64,000 bases of DNA. Origin: Amycolatopsis jiangsuensis. Its GTDB lineage: Bacteria > Actinomycetota > Actinomycetes > Mycobacteriales > Pseudonocardiaceae. Position 1 is the first letter of the stretch. Each line of letters starts with the position of its first letter. The notes under the pieces are model-generated. The model saw only the letters and a list, made by a program, of their open reading frames with translations, made no database searches and had not been told where the DNA came from. The DNA lies in NCBI RefSeq assembly GCF_014204865.1, contig NZ_JACHMG010000001.1, forward strand, positions 3,622,501-3,686,500. The letters are read 5' to 3'. Below, piece after piece: positions 26,270 through 39,323 of the stretch. The position numbers were made by a program, and so were the translations under genes.

Positions 26270-26563
26270 CAGGTGACCGGCCCGGGCTCGGCCGGCTCCA
26301 GCCTGACCGCGGCAGCCGGCCGCACCGGGTCAGCACGATCCTGATGCGCAGCCTCACGGCAATTCGTCCCGAGTGACGAGTCCCCGTTCCGGCGCGCGTC
26401 TCCGCATCGTCACGGCGGACAACTCCTGCACTGGCCGAGGAAATCCGGGCCGAAAGCAGTGCATCGTCACCTGGGCGGGATACCGTGCTGATCGCCGGGA
26501 AGGCGGAATCCGTCCCGGGTATCGTGAGGTGGCACTGAAACCCGGCGACACACGAGCGGTGGC

Positions 26564-27370
26564 ATGGAACTCCAGCAGATCGGCCTGCAGCATCCGGCGG
26601 CGAACCTCGTCCGGGACATCCAGCACAACCGATCCGGTATCCCGCGCCGTACGTTCGTCGCCGAGGGGCTGTTCGAGAACAACATCGTGCTCGAATCCGG
26701 GGTCGCGGTGGAGACCTTCCTGTGGTGTCCCGAAGCGTCCTATTCGGACGAATCGCGGACGCGGGCCGAGCAGCTGGCCGGGCGGGCCCGGCGGGCCTAC
26801 CGGATCTCCGAAAAGACCCTGGCGCGGCTGGCCGAGCGGCCGAATCCGGACGGGTTGCTCACGATCGCCCGGCTGCCCGACTGGGAGCCGGAAGAGTTCG
26901 CCTTCGGTGAGGACGCGCTGGTGCTGGTCACCGACGCACTGGAGATTCCCGGGAACCTCGGCACGCTGCTGCGCACCATGGACGCCTGCGCCGCGGACTG
27001 CCTGGTGATGACGAACCGGCGCACGCGCATGACGCATCCGAAGGTGCTGCGCAGCAGTCAGGGGATGAGCATCAAGGTGCCCTCGTTCGACTTCGACGAC
27101 ACCGGCGAAGCGATCGGCTGGCTGGAGCGCAACGACTTCCGGGTCTACCTCGCCGACACCGACGAAAGCGTCAACTACCGGCAGCTGGATTACCGCGGGC
27201 GGACCGCGCTGGTGGTCGGCAGTGAGCGGTTCGGCATCTCCCGGCCATGGTACGAGAGCGGTTTCCAGCGGGTCGGGATTCCGATGCTGGGGTCGGCGGA
27301 TTCACTGAACGTGTCGGTGTCCGCGTCGGTGCTGCTGTACGAGGCACGGGCGCACAAGAGCGGCTGGTAG
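26564..27370 (+). CDS. SPOUT/TrmH-family RNA 2'-O-methyltransferase, paralogue 1
   Basis: This 268-residue protein has an N-terminal RNA-binding part (residues 1-105, including RRTFVAEGLFENNIVLESGV). The SPOUT catalytic half follows with the three TrmH motifs: IPGNLGTLLRTMDA, LVVGSERFGIS and IPMLGSADSLNVSVSASVLLYEA (trefoil knot, S-adenosylmethionine site). Length and layout resemble both the TsnR resistance methyltransferases and house-keeping TrmH proteins; the target nucleotide cannot be told. A second paralogue follows 45 bp downstream. No strong Shine-Dalgarno precedes the ATG. Confidence 0.88.
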   Translation: MELQQIGLQHPAANLVRDIQHNRSGIPRRTFVAEGLFENNIVLESGVAVETFLWCPEASYSDESRTRAEQLAGRARRAYRISEKTLARLAERPNPDGLLTIARLPDWEPEEFAFGEDALVLVTDALEIPGNLGTLLRTMDACAADCLVMTNRRTRMTHPKVLRSSQGMSIKVPSFDFDDTGEAIGWLERNDFRVYLADTDESVNYRQLDYRGRTALVVGSERFGISRPWYESGFQRVGIPMLGSADSLNVSVSASVLLYEARAHKSGW

Positions 27371-27377
27371 GCCGGGA

Positions 27378-27419
27378 TAGCATGCCGGCGTGACCATCCG
27401 CTGCGGAGAACCCTCGTGA
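27378..27419 (+). promoter_or_regulatory. -10 box and possible 9-codon leader ORF before methyltransferase 2
   Basis: TAGCAT (27378-27383) is followed 6 nt later by a GTG (27390) reading VTIRCGEPS and ending at TGA 27417-27419. That stop overlaps the GTG start (27416) of the second methyltransferase. GGAG inside the leader can act as its ribosome-binding site. This may be a leaderless leader peptide coupling translation to the methyltransferase, or chance. Confidence 0.35.
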
Positions 27420-28228
27420 CCGGCCTCATCACCAGCGCCGCCAACCCGCTCGCCAAGCGGGTCCGCCAGCTCGCGGACCGCAAGCACCGGCGGGCCGAGG
27501 AGGCGTTCGTCGTCGAGGGACTCCAGCCGGTCTGGTGCGCGGTCGAGGCCGGGTGGGACATCGAGACGCTCATCGTCGCCCCCGATCTGCTGGCAGGGGC
27601 GCCGGCGCGACGCATGGTCGAGGAGCGGGAACGCGCGGGGGTCGCGGTGGCGCGGGTCAGCGCGGACCTGTTCGCCCGGCTCGTCGACCGGGACGGGCCC
27701 GGCGGGCTCGCGGCGATCGTGCGCACTCGCCCCGGCGGTCTGTCCACTCTGGACGCTCCATCCGGCGCGATCTTCGTGGCACTGCACCGAATCGCCAATC
27801 CAGGCAATCTCGGCACGATCATCCGCACGGTGGACGCGGTGGGTGGCGCCGGCGTCATCCTCATCGGCGACACGGTGGATGCGTACTCCCCCGCCGCGGT
27901 CAAGGCCAGCATGGGGTCGCTCTTCGCCGTCGACGTGGTGCACACGCCGGACGCGGGCGCGTTCTTCGGCTGGGCCGCCGAGCGGGGCGTCACCGTGCTG
28001 GCCACCTCGGGCACCGCGGACGGCGACCACTGGCGCGCCGGCTACGAACCCCCGCTCGCCGTCCTGCTCGGCAGCGAACGGGAGGGCCTGCCCGAGGACC
28101 TGCTGGCCGCCGCGTCCCGCCGGCTGCGGATCCCCATGGTCGGCACGGTGGACTCGCTGAACATCGGGGTGGCCGCGTCGATCGTGCTCTACGAGGCCCG
28201 CCGGAACAATCCGATCACCGGCAGCTGA
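27416..28228 (+). CDS. SPOUT/TrmH-family RNA 2'-O-methyltransferase, paralogue 2
   Basis: This 270-residue protein begins with the SpoU substrate-binding motif ITSAANPLAKRVRQL, then RKHRRAEEAFVVEGLQPV. It carries the catalytic motifs IANPGNLGTIIRTVDAVGG, AVLLGSEREGLPEDL and IPMVGTVDSLNIGVAASIVLYEA, all well preserved. It is closer to general TrmH group 3 enzymes than its neighbour. The pair could be duplicated rRNA-modification or antibiotic-protection genes. A strong hairpin follows. Confidence 0.88.
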   Translation: MTGLITSAANPLAKRVRQLADRKHRRAEEAFVVEGLQPVWCAVEAGWDIETLIVAPDLLAGAPARRMVEERERAGVAVARVSADLFARLVDRDGPGGLAAIVRTRPGGLSTLDAPSGAIFVALHRIANPGNLGTIIRTVDAVGGAGVILIGDTVDAYSPAAVKASMGSLFAVDVVHTPDAGAFFGWAAERGVTVLATSGTADGDHWRAGYEPPLAVLLGSEREGLPEDLLAAASRRLRIPMVGTVDSLNIGVAASIVLYEARRNNPITGS

Positions 28229-28231
28229 GCG

Positions 28232-28275
28232 CGCCGTCGCGGGCGGGCGAGTCCGCCCGCCCGCCCGCGACGGCG
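28232..28275. terminator. 18-bp perfect hairpin between convergent genes
   Basis: Arms at 28232-28249 (starting CGCCGTCGCGGG) and 28258-28275 are exactly complementary over 18 bp, with an 8-nt loop. The hairpin fills the gap between the methyltransferase stop (28228) and the protease stop (28281) and so can terminate both transcripts. No U-tract. Confidence 0.75.
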
Positions 28276-28280
28276 GGTGA

Positions 28281-29264
28281 TCAGGACTGCGGCAGCGTCA
28301 CGCCGTACCGCTCGGCGGACAGCGTCGCCGGGAAGAAGCACGACGTCGAACCGTCACCGCCGGACAGCGTGCCGAGGCCCTTGCCCCCGTCGTAGGCCGG
28401 GCCGCCGGAGTCACCGCCCGCGGACTTGGCCGTGGTGCAGAATTCGTGGTAGACGGTGTATCCCTCGGCCTCGAAGGTGTAGTCGACCTTGGTGACCTCA
28501 CCGGAGGTGACGCCCGAGGTGCGGCCGTCGCGCTTCATCTGCTCGCCCACCACCGCGTCGGCGAAGCTGGTGATCTTCGTGCCGTCGGTGGTTTCGCTCG
28601 GTCCCTCGCCCGAGGCGTTCTCGATGAGCAGGTTGTCCTCGTCCGGGAACTTGTAGCCGACGGTCTCGCCGCCGTTCCACGGTCCGCCCCCGCCCAGCAC
28701 CTCGCAGTGCCCGGCCGACAGCATCAGCTTCTGGCCGTCCTTCTCCACGTTGAAACCGTTGGAGCACAGGCCGCTGCCGTTGCTGATCTCGTCGCCGCCC
28801 TTGATGAACAACGACATCTCGCCCGCGTGCCGGTCGACGCGCACCAGGTCGCCGTACTGCTGCACGGTCTTGAGCAGCGAGGCCTTCTCCGCCGCCGGGG
28901 TCGCGTCGTAGACGTCGACGACCACCTGGTTGTGGGCGATGTCGAGGCCCCAGCCGGCGTTGGGCACACTGCCGAGGGAGTCGAGGTGCTGCTTGACCCC
29001 AGTCAGCTCACCCAGGCTGTGCTGCACCACCTTCGCGGTCACCCCGGAGGACTGCGCCTTGGCCACGTCGGCGTCGTTCAGCACGGTGACCACCGGCTTG
29101 CCCGCGTCGTCGAGGTAGTAGCCGCCGGTGGCGGCGCCGAAGCTGTTCATCACCGCGGCCGGTTCCATCGCGGCGGTCGCCACCGGCGTCGTGGCCGCAC
29201 CGAGCGCCAGCGCGCCCACTGAGGCGATCCCGAGAACTCCGATCTTGACACGAGTCTTTCGCAT
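28281..29264 (-). CDS. Secreted streptogrisin-like serine protease (S1 family, with pro-region)
   Basis: This 327-residue preproprotein has a signal peptide (residues 1-31, AAA-type site), then a pro-region of about 125 residues. A mature chymotrypsin-fold domain starts near GGDEISNGSGLCSNGFNV. Catalytic residues are H186 (LSAGHC), probably D210 (PDEDNLL) and S286 (GGDSGGPAY). C167-C187 and C276-C309 match the two expected disulfides. It is a secreted peptidase of S1E/alpha-lytic type. AGGGAGGA precedes the ATG at 29264. Confidence 0.9.
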   Translation of the reverse strand: MRKTRVKIGVLGIASVGALALGAATTPVATAAMEPAAVMNSFGAATGGYYLDDAGKPVVTVLNDADVAKAQSSGVTAKVVQHSLGELTGVKQHLDSLGSVPNAGWGLDIAHNQVVVDVYDATPAAEKASLLKTVQQYGDLVRVDRHAGEMSLFIKGGDEISNGSGLCSNGFNVEKDGQKLMLSAGHCEVLGGGGPWNGGETVGYKFPDEDNLLIENASGEGPSETTDGTKITSFADAVVGEQMKRDGRTSGVTSGEVTKVDYTFEAEGYTVYHEFCTTAKSAGGDSGGPAYDGGKGLGTLSGGDGSTSCFFPATLSAERYGVTLPQS

Positions 29265-29451
29265 GCAGTCCTCCCTGGTCCGACGGCCCGCGACGGGCCG
29301 GCACGGTCTGACGGGGAAACGCGGACAGGATCCGCGGCATTACGGTCGGTAAGAAACTGACACGCTCCATCCTGCCCGGCCACCAACCGGGACAACACCG
29401 ACGAACGTCGTAACCCGGGCCCTGCCGATGCTGCTTCTCAGGGGCTTCTCG

Positions 29452-29637
29452 GACAACACTGCCCGGCCGGTCGAAAGCGATGCTCCGGTCGCTCCAGTGC
29501 CGCAGGTCGTGGCTCGTTCGGTAGAGCACCGCGTGGTTTCCGCCGCCCGGCTCGGTAGTGCCGGTGTAGTGCAGCACCCACTGTCCGTCGATCCGGAGGA
29601 CGTAGGGGTCCCCGACGCGGATCACGCGAGGAGCACA
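29452..29637 (-). pseudogene. Remnant of a GH43/GH32-type five-bladed propeller glycosidase
   Basis: About 60 codons read CAPRVIRVGDPYVLRIDG, then QWVLHYTGTT, HAVLYRTSHDLRHWSDRSIAF and DRPGSVV, which resembles one blade of a GH43/GH32-like propeller (DPYVL, HYT, S.DL.HW motifs). Family resemblance is lost after the last Val and upstream of the first Cys, with no full gene around it. It directly follows the GH172 gene on the same strand, so it is probably the stump of a co-operonic glycosidase. The rest of 29265-29703 shows only the protease promoter region. Confidence 0.5.
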
Positions 29638-29703
29638 CAGCTGTGTCTCCCCCGACCGTCAGGTCTGTCTCCATCGGACTTCGGCCTCTCGTGTCAGGAC
29701 CGG

Positions 29704-32202
29704 TCACGACAGCACCTCCAGCCGGTACTGCGCCGCCGACCACGCCGGCGCTCCGCCCGCGGGAACGATCCGGATGTCTATCGTGGACTGTCCACTGGCG
29801 ACAGACGCAGGCACTGCGAAGCTGTCTTCGAGCCAGCGGTGTGTGCTGTTCTGCAAAGGCTGGGTCCAGGTACCGACCTGTTTGCCGTCAACGAGAACCG
29901 TGGCCTGCTGGTAGCCCACGTTCTGGTCGCCGGTCCGCAGCAGCCGGGCGCCCACGTTGTGTGGATCCAGCGTCATCGTGAAGTGCACCGAGCCGGTCGA
30001 AGCTGTGCCCACCCGGCTGACTGGGCCTTCGATCTGCGTGCCCTCGAAGGTTGAGGTCAAGGTTTCCCGTGTCTCGCCCGAGGCGGTGTAGGCGTGCGTG
30101 ACGCGGCTGGTGTCGTCGCCGGTGTCGATCAAGTCGGTCTGCCGCATCACCTGGTCCGGCTGCCCGTACCAGTAGGCGGTGGTGCTGTAGTCGGCGGGCG
30201 CGTCATCGGCCGGGCCGTGTTCGATGGCGAAGGTCAGCGCCGACGAGAACGGCACCGCGTCGCCGGCCAGTACGCGGATCGCGCCGGTGCAGTCGTATCG
30301 GCAGCCGTCACCATCCACTTTGTACGCCGGGTTGCCGGTCAGCGGCATCGCGAAGTTCGTACCGTCGCGGAAGTACCAGCCGGATTCGAAGAAGTCCTCC
30401 GTTCCGGTTCCGTGCCACTGCGGGCTCGCGATCCCGTCCACGTAGACGCGCTCATCGCCCTCGAGGTAATTTCGCTGGTTGCCCGAGGGAATGCGTCCGG
30501 TCATGGTCTGGGTCTCGCCGTAGAACACGCCCCGTCCGGCGGTCGTCAGAATCGGCCAGTCCACCCCGGCACGGGTGGGTCCCTGGTGGCTGGTCGCGGA
30601 GAAGTAGCCGAGTTCGCCGCCAGGACGCAGACCTGCGGTGGCCCGCGGATCCGGCGCCGAAGTGACTTCGACACGCGCTCCGGTGATCGGGTGGCCGCTC
30701 GCGTTGCGCAGCTCGACGGTCGCGCTCCGGCGGTAGGGCATCGGCCACCACGCGGTGAGCACGCCGCCACCGACGTCGATCGAGGACAGCATCGTCCTGC
30801 TGTCGAACAAGCCGAGCCCGGACCCGAAGAACTCTCCCAGCGGCGAGTCCACTGTGGTCTTGCCGTCGAAGGTGATCGCCAGCCTGGTCCCGCTCAGCAC
30901 CGCCTGGGACGCCGCGAGTTCCGCCGGATCGCGCTGGTAGCGGTAGATCTGGTGACCGTTCCAGGTCTGCAGGCTCAGCCGGTAGTCGTGTGCGTTCTCC
31001 TCCCCGGGGTGATCCGGGCCGAGGTCGAGCACATCGGTGCGCAGCCACTGGCCTTCGACCAGCGAATGCACGTCGTAGCGGAATTCGTTGACGTCCACAT
31101 CGGACGAGACGAACGCGGTGCCGATCCGCAGGTGCGAGCGGCCCGCGGTCAGGCTCGCCGGGAGTTCGAGCACCTGGTCGGTCCAGGTGCCGTGCGGCAG
31201 CGGGTTCCCGGTCGTCCACCGGCCGGCCGGCTTGCCGTCCACCGTGACGTCCGCGATCTGGTGCCCGATCGAGGGGTCCGACCGCCGGGTGATCCGGACG
31301 CCGGTGTTGTCCGGATCGATAGCGATCCGGAATGAACTGTGCCCGCCTGGCCCGAACGCACGGCCGTCGTCGCGGACGCGGGGTTCGGAAACGAGCTGGG
31401 GCAGCGTGATCCGCAGCCGGCTGATCGCGGCGGGGCCGCGCAGCGCGGCGAACCGCACGGAAGCGCCGTCGGAGACGTCCGCGGTACGCGAAAGCGTTTC
31501 CGCCCGGCGTGCGGACGGTTTGGGGTCCCGGACCCCGAATCCACGCAGGCGGTCCACGACGTCGAGCGCACGATCGGCCGGGTCGAAGGTCGCGACTCCC
31601 GCCGAGCCGGGGAACTCGCGGTAGGTGACGTGGTAGAAGAGCGGGTTGTGCTGGACCGTGACCCGCATCGAATGCCGGTACGGCATGGGAACCTTGATCA
31701 CCGAACCGCCGGAGGTGTCGGCTCCGTTGCCCACCAGCGGCCACACGAAGGGCGCGCCGAGCCGTCCGTCCACAATGTCCTGCAAGGAACGGTTCAGCAC
31801 AGTGCGGCCGTCGAGTTCGACCTTGAGCCGGCCGTTGTCCACCATGGCGCCGTAGTCGCGGGTGAACCACATGCTTTCGATCTCGCCGGCGCCGGTCTTC
31901 TCGGCGATCACGCAGCCCGCCGCGGTGATCCGCAAGCAGCTGTACACGCCGTTGAAGCCGTCTTCGTTGCCGCCGGTGCGATCGAAACTGGAGAACTGCT
32001 TCGTCTGGGCACCCGGCCGCAACCGGGCCATGGCGTCGAGCGAACGGTAGACGTCCCAGCCGATCGGCCCGACCGAGGCCGCCCCGGGCGCTTGAGCGTC
32101 CTGCGCCCCGGCCGGCACCACGACGACGCCCATCACCAGAAGTACGAACGCTACAGCGGAGAGTGACGACGTGAGGGCATGACGAACTCTTCGGCTGTGC
32201 AT
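29704..32202 (-). CDS. Secreted GH172 (DUF2961) glycoside hydrolase
   Basis: This 832-residue protein has a signal peptide (residues 1-33, ending AGAQ). The DUF2961/GH172 core includes RPGAQTKQFSSFDRTGGNEDG, IESMWFTRDYG and HGTGTEDFFESGWYF, whose acidic residues are the likely catalytic site. Two beta-sandwich regions contain repeated DPxNxGxR(I/L).R segments (DPDNTGVRITRR and DPHNVGARLLRTGDQN). Characterised GH172 enzymes act on furanosides, including fructans and D-arabinan of mycobacterial-type cell walls; the actual substrate is unknown. No partner transporter is adjacent. Confidence 0.88.
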   Translation of the reverse strand: MHSRRVRHALTSSLSAVAFVLLVMGVVVVPAGAQDAQAPGAASVGPIGWDVYRSLDAMARLRPGAQTKQFSSFDRTGGNEDGFNGVYSCLRITAAGCVIAEKTGAGEIESMWFTRDYGAMVDNGRLKVELDGRTVLNRSLQDIVDGRLGAPFVWPLVGNGADTSGGSVIKVPMPYRHSMRVTVQHNPLFYHVTYREFPGSAGVATFDPADRALDVVDRLRGFGVRDPKPSARRAETLSRTADVSDGASVRFAALRGPAAISRLRITLPQLVSEPRVRDDGRAFGPGGHSSFRIAIDPDNTGVRITRRSDPSIGHQIADVTVDGKPAGRWTTGNPLPHGTWTDQVLELPASLTAGRSHLRIGTAFVSSDVDVNEFRYDVHSLVEGQWLRTDVLDLGPDHPGEENAHDYRLSLQTWNGHQIYRYQRDPAELAASQAVLSGTRLAITFDGKTTVDSPLGEFFGSGLGLFDSRTMLSSIDVGGGVLTAWWPMPYRRSATVELRNASGHPITGARVEVTSAPDPRATAGLRPGGELGYFSATSHQGPTRAGVDWPILTTAGRGVFYGETQTMTGRIPSGNQRNYLEGDERVYVDGIASPQWHGTGTEDFFESGWYFRDGTNFAMPLTGNPAYKVDGDGCRYDCTGAIRVLAGDAVPFSSALTFAIEHGPADDAPADYSTTAYWYGQPDQVMRQTDLIDTGDDTSRVTHAYTASGETRETLTSTFEGTQIEGPVSRVGTASTGSVHFTMTLDPHNVGARLLRTGDQNVGYQQATVLVDGKQVGTWTQPLQNSTHRWLEDSFAVPASVASGQSTIDIRIVPAGGAPAWSAAQYRLEVLS

Positions 32203-32338
32203 GGCAGCACTCCGATCAACGGGGAACGAGGAAACCTGAAGATCGACACACGGTCACGAGTAATCGATTTCCCGTTGACGTTAGGTGGCCGCAGAAGAGT
32301 GTGTCAAGAGTCACATTGGTGGTGTTTGCCCAGGTTAA

Positions 32339-34321
<1,983 letters not shown>

Positions 34322-34333
34322 CCGCGGGCGTGT

Positions 34334-35035
34334 TCAGCCGAGCTCGGGGTACAGCTTCCGCAGGTCGCCGGCGAGGGCGGCCTTGACCTGGCGGGTGGGT
34401 GCGTCGCCGAGTACTTCCGGTTCACCGGCCTCGACAGCCTCCAGAGCCTGTGCGGCCAGAGCGTTCGGGTGGGTTTTCGGGACGTCGAAGTCGGCCATCA
34501 TCGCGGTGTCGACCGCGCCCACGTGCACCGCGGTCACCAGGGTTCCCTGTCCCGCCAGCTCCAGGCGCTGGGCGTTGGTCGCCGCCCACGCGGCGGCTTT
34601 GGCGACGGAGTAGCCCGCGGCCATCGGGTTCGCGAGCCAGGACATCACCGACAGCATGGTGACCACCGCGCCACCGCCGTTGGCCGCGAGGATCGGGGCG
34701 AACTCCCTCGTCACGCGGACCGGGCCGAAGAAGTTGGTGTCCAGTTCGCGGCGCAGCCCGTCCTCCGGGCCGAAGATGGTGGCGCGGGTGCCGATACCCG
34801 CGTTGTTCACGAGCAGGGCGACGTCGGTGGCCGCGCGGGCGACGGCGGTCACCGACTCCTGGTCGGTGATGTCGAGCCGGAGCGGGACGATCCGCGGGCC
34901 GGCGGTGATGCCGGCGACGTCCCGCGCGGTGGCGTAGACCTTCGCCGCGCCGCGCTCCAGCAGCTCCTCGACGAAAGCCTTGCCGATGCCCCGGTTCGCG
35001 CCGGTGACCAATGCGGTGGTGCCCGTGATCTCCAT
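34334..35035 (-). CDS. Short-chain dehydrogenase/reductase
   Basis: This 233-residue classical SDR has TGANRGIGKAFVEELL (cofactor loop), LDITD, NNAGIG, SVMSW with the catalytic Ser region, and YSVAKAAAW (Tyr/Lys). Substrate unknown. The ATG at 35035 puts the cofactor motif at the usual distance; an ATG at 35059 in frame would add eight residues. It ends 12 bp from the convergent rox stop. Confidence 0.9.
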   Translation of the reverse strand: MEITGTTALVTGANRGIGKAFVEELLERGAAKVYATARDVAGITAGPRIVPLRLDITDQESVTAVARAATDVALLVNNAGIGTRATIFGPEDGLRRELDTNFFGPVRVTREFAPILAANGGGAVVTMLSVMSWLANPMAAGYSVAKAAAWAATNAQRLELAGQGTLVTAVHVGAVDTAMMADFDVPKTHPNALAAQALEAVEAGEPEVLGDAPTRQVKAALAGDLRKLYPELG

Positions 35036-35098
35036 GCACTCGAGCTTAGAACCTGACATCGATGTGAGGTGCCATGAATTGTGTCCCGGATCACCTCG

Positions 35099-35115
35099 GA
35101 TAGGCGCGCCCTATC
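35099..35115. promoter_or_regulatory. Inverted repeat upstream of the formate-dehydrogenase-like operon
   Basis: GATAGG-CGCGC-CCTATC is a perfect 6-bp dyad with a 5-bp centre. It lies 76 bp before the fdhF-like start and 64 bp before the divergent SDR start. It is a possible operator; no regulator was matched. Confidence 0.4.
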
Positions 35116-35190
35116 ACCGGTCAGATATCGCCTTTTTGACGGCGGTAAACGCGCCGAACTACCGTGGTGCACGCCTGAATGGAGAATCTC

Positions 35191-37563
<2,373 letters not shown>

Positions 37564-38289
37564 CACGCTGGCCGGTGAGGAGCCGATGGAGATCCGGGTC
37601 GGCGGCAAGGCGCTCACGGTGACCATGCGCACCCCCGGCTCCGACTTCGACCTCGCGGCCGGTTTTCTCGTCGGCGAAGGCGTGGTGCACCACGCCGAGG
37701 AGATCACCGGGATCCGGTACTGCGCCGGTGCGACCGCGGACGGCAGCAACACCTACAACGTGGTGGACGTCGCGCTCGCCCCGGGCACCACGCTGCCGGA
37801 GCCGTCACTGGAGCGGAACTTCTACACCACCTCGTCCTGCGGTCTGTGCGGCAAGGCCAGCCTGGACGCGGTACGCACCACCACGCGGTGGAGCCTCGCC
37901 GAGGACCGGACCACGATCGATCCGGAGGTCGTGTACTCCCTGCCGGACCGGCTTCGTGCCGCGCAGCGGGTGTTCGACAGCACCGGCGGGCTGCACGCCG
38001 CCGGCCTGTTCTCCACCGACGGTGAGCTGCTGGCCCTGCGCGAGGACGTCGGACGGCACAACGCGGTGGACAAGCTGGTCGGGCACGCCCTGCGCCAGGG
38101 GTGGCTGCCGCTGCGCGGCGCGGTGCTGATGGTCAGCGGGCGGGCGTCGTTCGAGCTGGTGCAGAAGGCCGCGATGGCCGGGATCCCGGTGCTGGCCGCG
38201 GTGTCCGCACCGTCGTCACTGGCGGTCGACCTCGCCGGGGAAACCGGGCTGACGCTGATGGGTTTCCTGCGCGGGCGATCGGTGAACGT

Positions 38290-39246
38290 CTACAGCCGGA
38301 CCGAGCGGCTACGGGTGCCCGAACCGGTCGGGTAACGCACCGGCCCGTCCTCCAGATCCTGGAAATCGGCCCGTTCCGCGGCGGAGAGCAGCGCCTGCAC
38401 CGCGGGCGGCAGCGGGTCCCGGGCGCGCACCACCAATCCGATCTCCACCGGCTTCGAGGGCGCGGTCAGCGGCACCGCCCGCACGCCCGCGGGGATGCCC
38501 AGCGCGTGCAGCCAGGCCGGCGGCACCACCCCGGCGGTACGCCCGCTCGCCACGTGCGCGAGCACGGTCGCGAACGAGTCGGTCTCGACCTCGGCCACCG
38601 GCGCGGCCCCGGCCTCGGCGAAGCAGGCGTCCATCATCCGCCTGCCGCGCATCGCCGGGGTCAGCAGGCACAGCGGGAGCGCGGCGGCTTCCGCCCAGGA
38701 CGCCACCGGCCCCAGCGACGTGGCGCGGTCGGCGGACACCAGCAGGATGTAGCGCTCCTGGTAGAGCGTGCGCACCCGGAACTCGGCGCGCATCTCGTCG
38801 TCGAGGTAGGTCAGCGCGGCGTCCAGGGAGAAGTCGCGGAGCCGTTCGACGATGCTCACCGACGTCAGGTCCGAGGCGACGTCGGCGGTGAGCAGCGGGT
38901 GCACGGTGCGCAGCGATTCGATCAGCCGGGGCGCGGTCACCGCGGCGCTGGGCACGGTGCCGATGCGCAGCCGTCCGGTCAGCCCGGTCCGCATCGCCCC
39001 GACCTCGGTCAGCAGCGCGTCACGGTCGGCGAGGATCTGCCGTGCCCACGCGACGACCCGGTCCCCCTCCGGGGTCAGCCCGCCGAACCGCCTGCCCCGC
39101 CGGATCAGCGGCACCGCCAGCTCCTCCTCCAGCTTGCGGATCGCCTCGGACAGCGACGGCTGGGAGACCCCGCACAGCTGCGCGGCCCGGGCGAAATGCC
39201 GCTCCCCCGCCAGCGCGACCAGGTACTCCAGCTGCCGGAAGAGCAC
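38290..39246 (-). CDS. LysR-family transcriptional regulator
   Basis: This 318-residue protein has an N-terminal LysR helix-turn-helix (LFRQLEYLVALAGERHFARA, then SQPSLSEAIRKLEEELAVPLI) and a periplasmic-binding-like effector domain. GTG 39246 is chosen because GGAGG lies 5 nt upstream; a GTG at 39252 overlaps that site. LysR proteins usually act on divergent genes, but only a broken PPK2 gene is divergent here. The convergent fdhF/fdhD operon is a possible alternative target. Confidence 0.9.
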   Translation of the reverse strand: MLFRQLEYLVALAGERHFARAAQLCGVSQPSLSEAIRKLEEELAVPLIRRGRRFGGLTPEGDRVVAWARQILADRDALLTEVGAMRTGLTGRLRIGTVPSAAVTAPRLIESLRTVHPLLTADVASDLTSVSIVERLRDFSLDAALTYLDDEMRAEFRVRTLYQERYILLVSADRATSLGPVASWAEAAALPLCLLTPAMRGRRMMDACFAEAGAAPVAEVETDSFATVLAHVASGRTAGVVPPAWLHALGIPAGVRAVPLTAPSKPVEIGLVVRARDPLPPAVQALLSAAERADFQDLEDGPVRYPTGSGTRSRSVRL

Positions 39247-39323
39247 GGCCACCTCCTTCTCGTCCCGTCCGTGGATCCTAGGCGGACATCCGGTGTTCAC
39301 CTTCCACGCCTGGTCTCGCGCGC

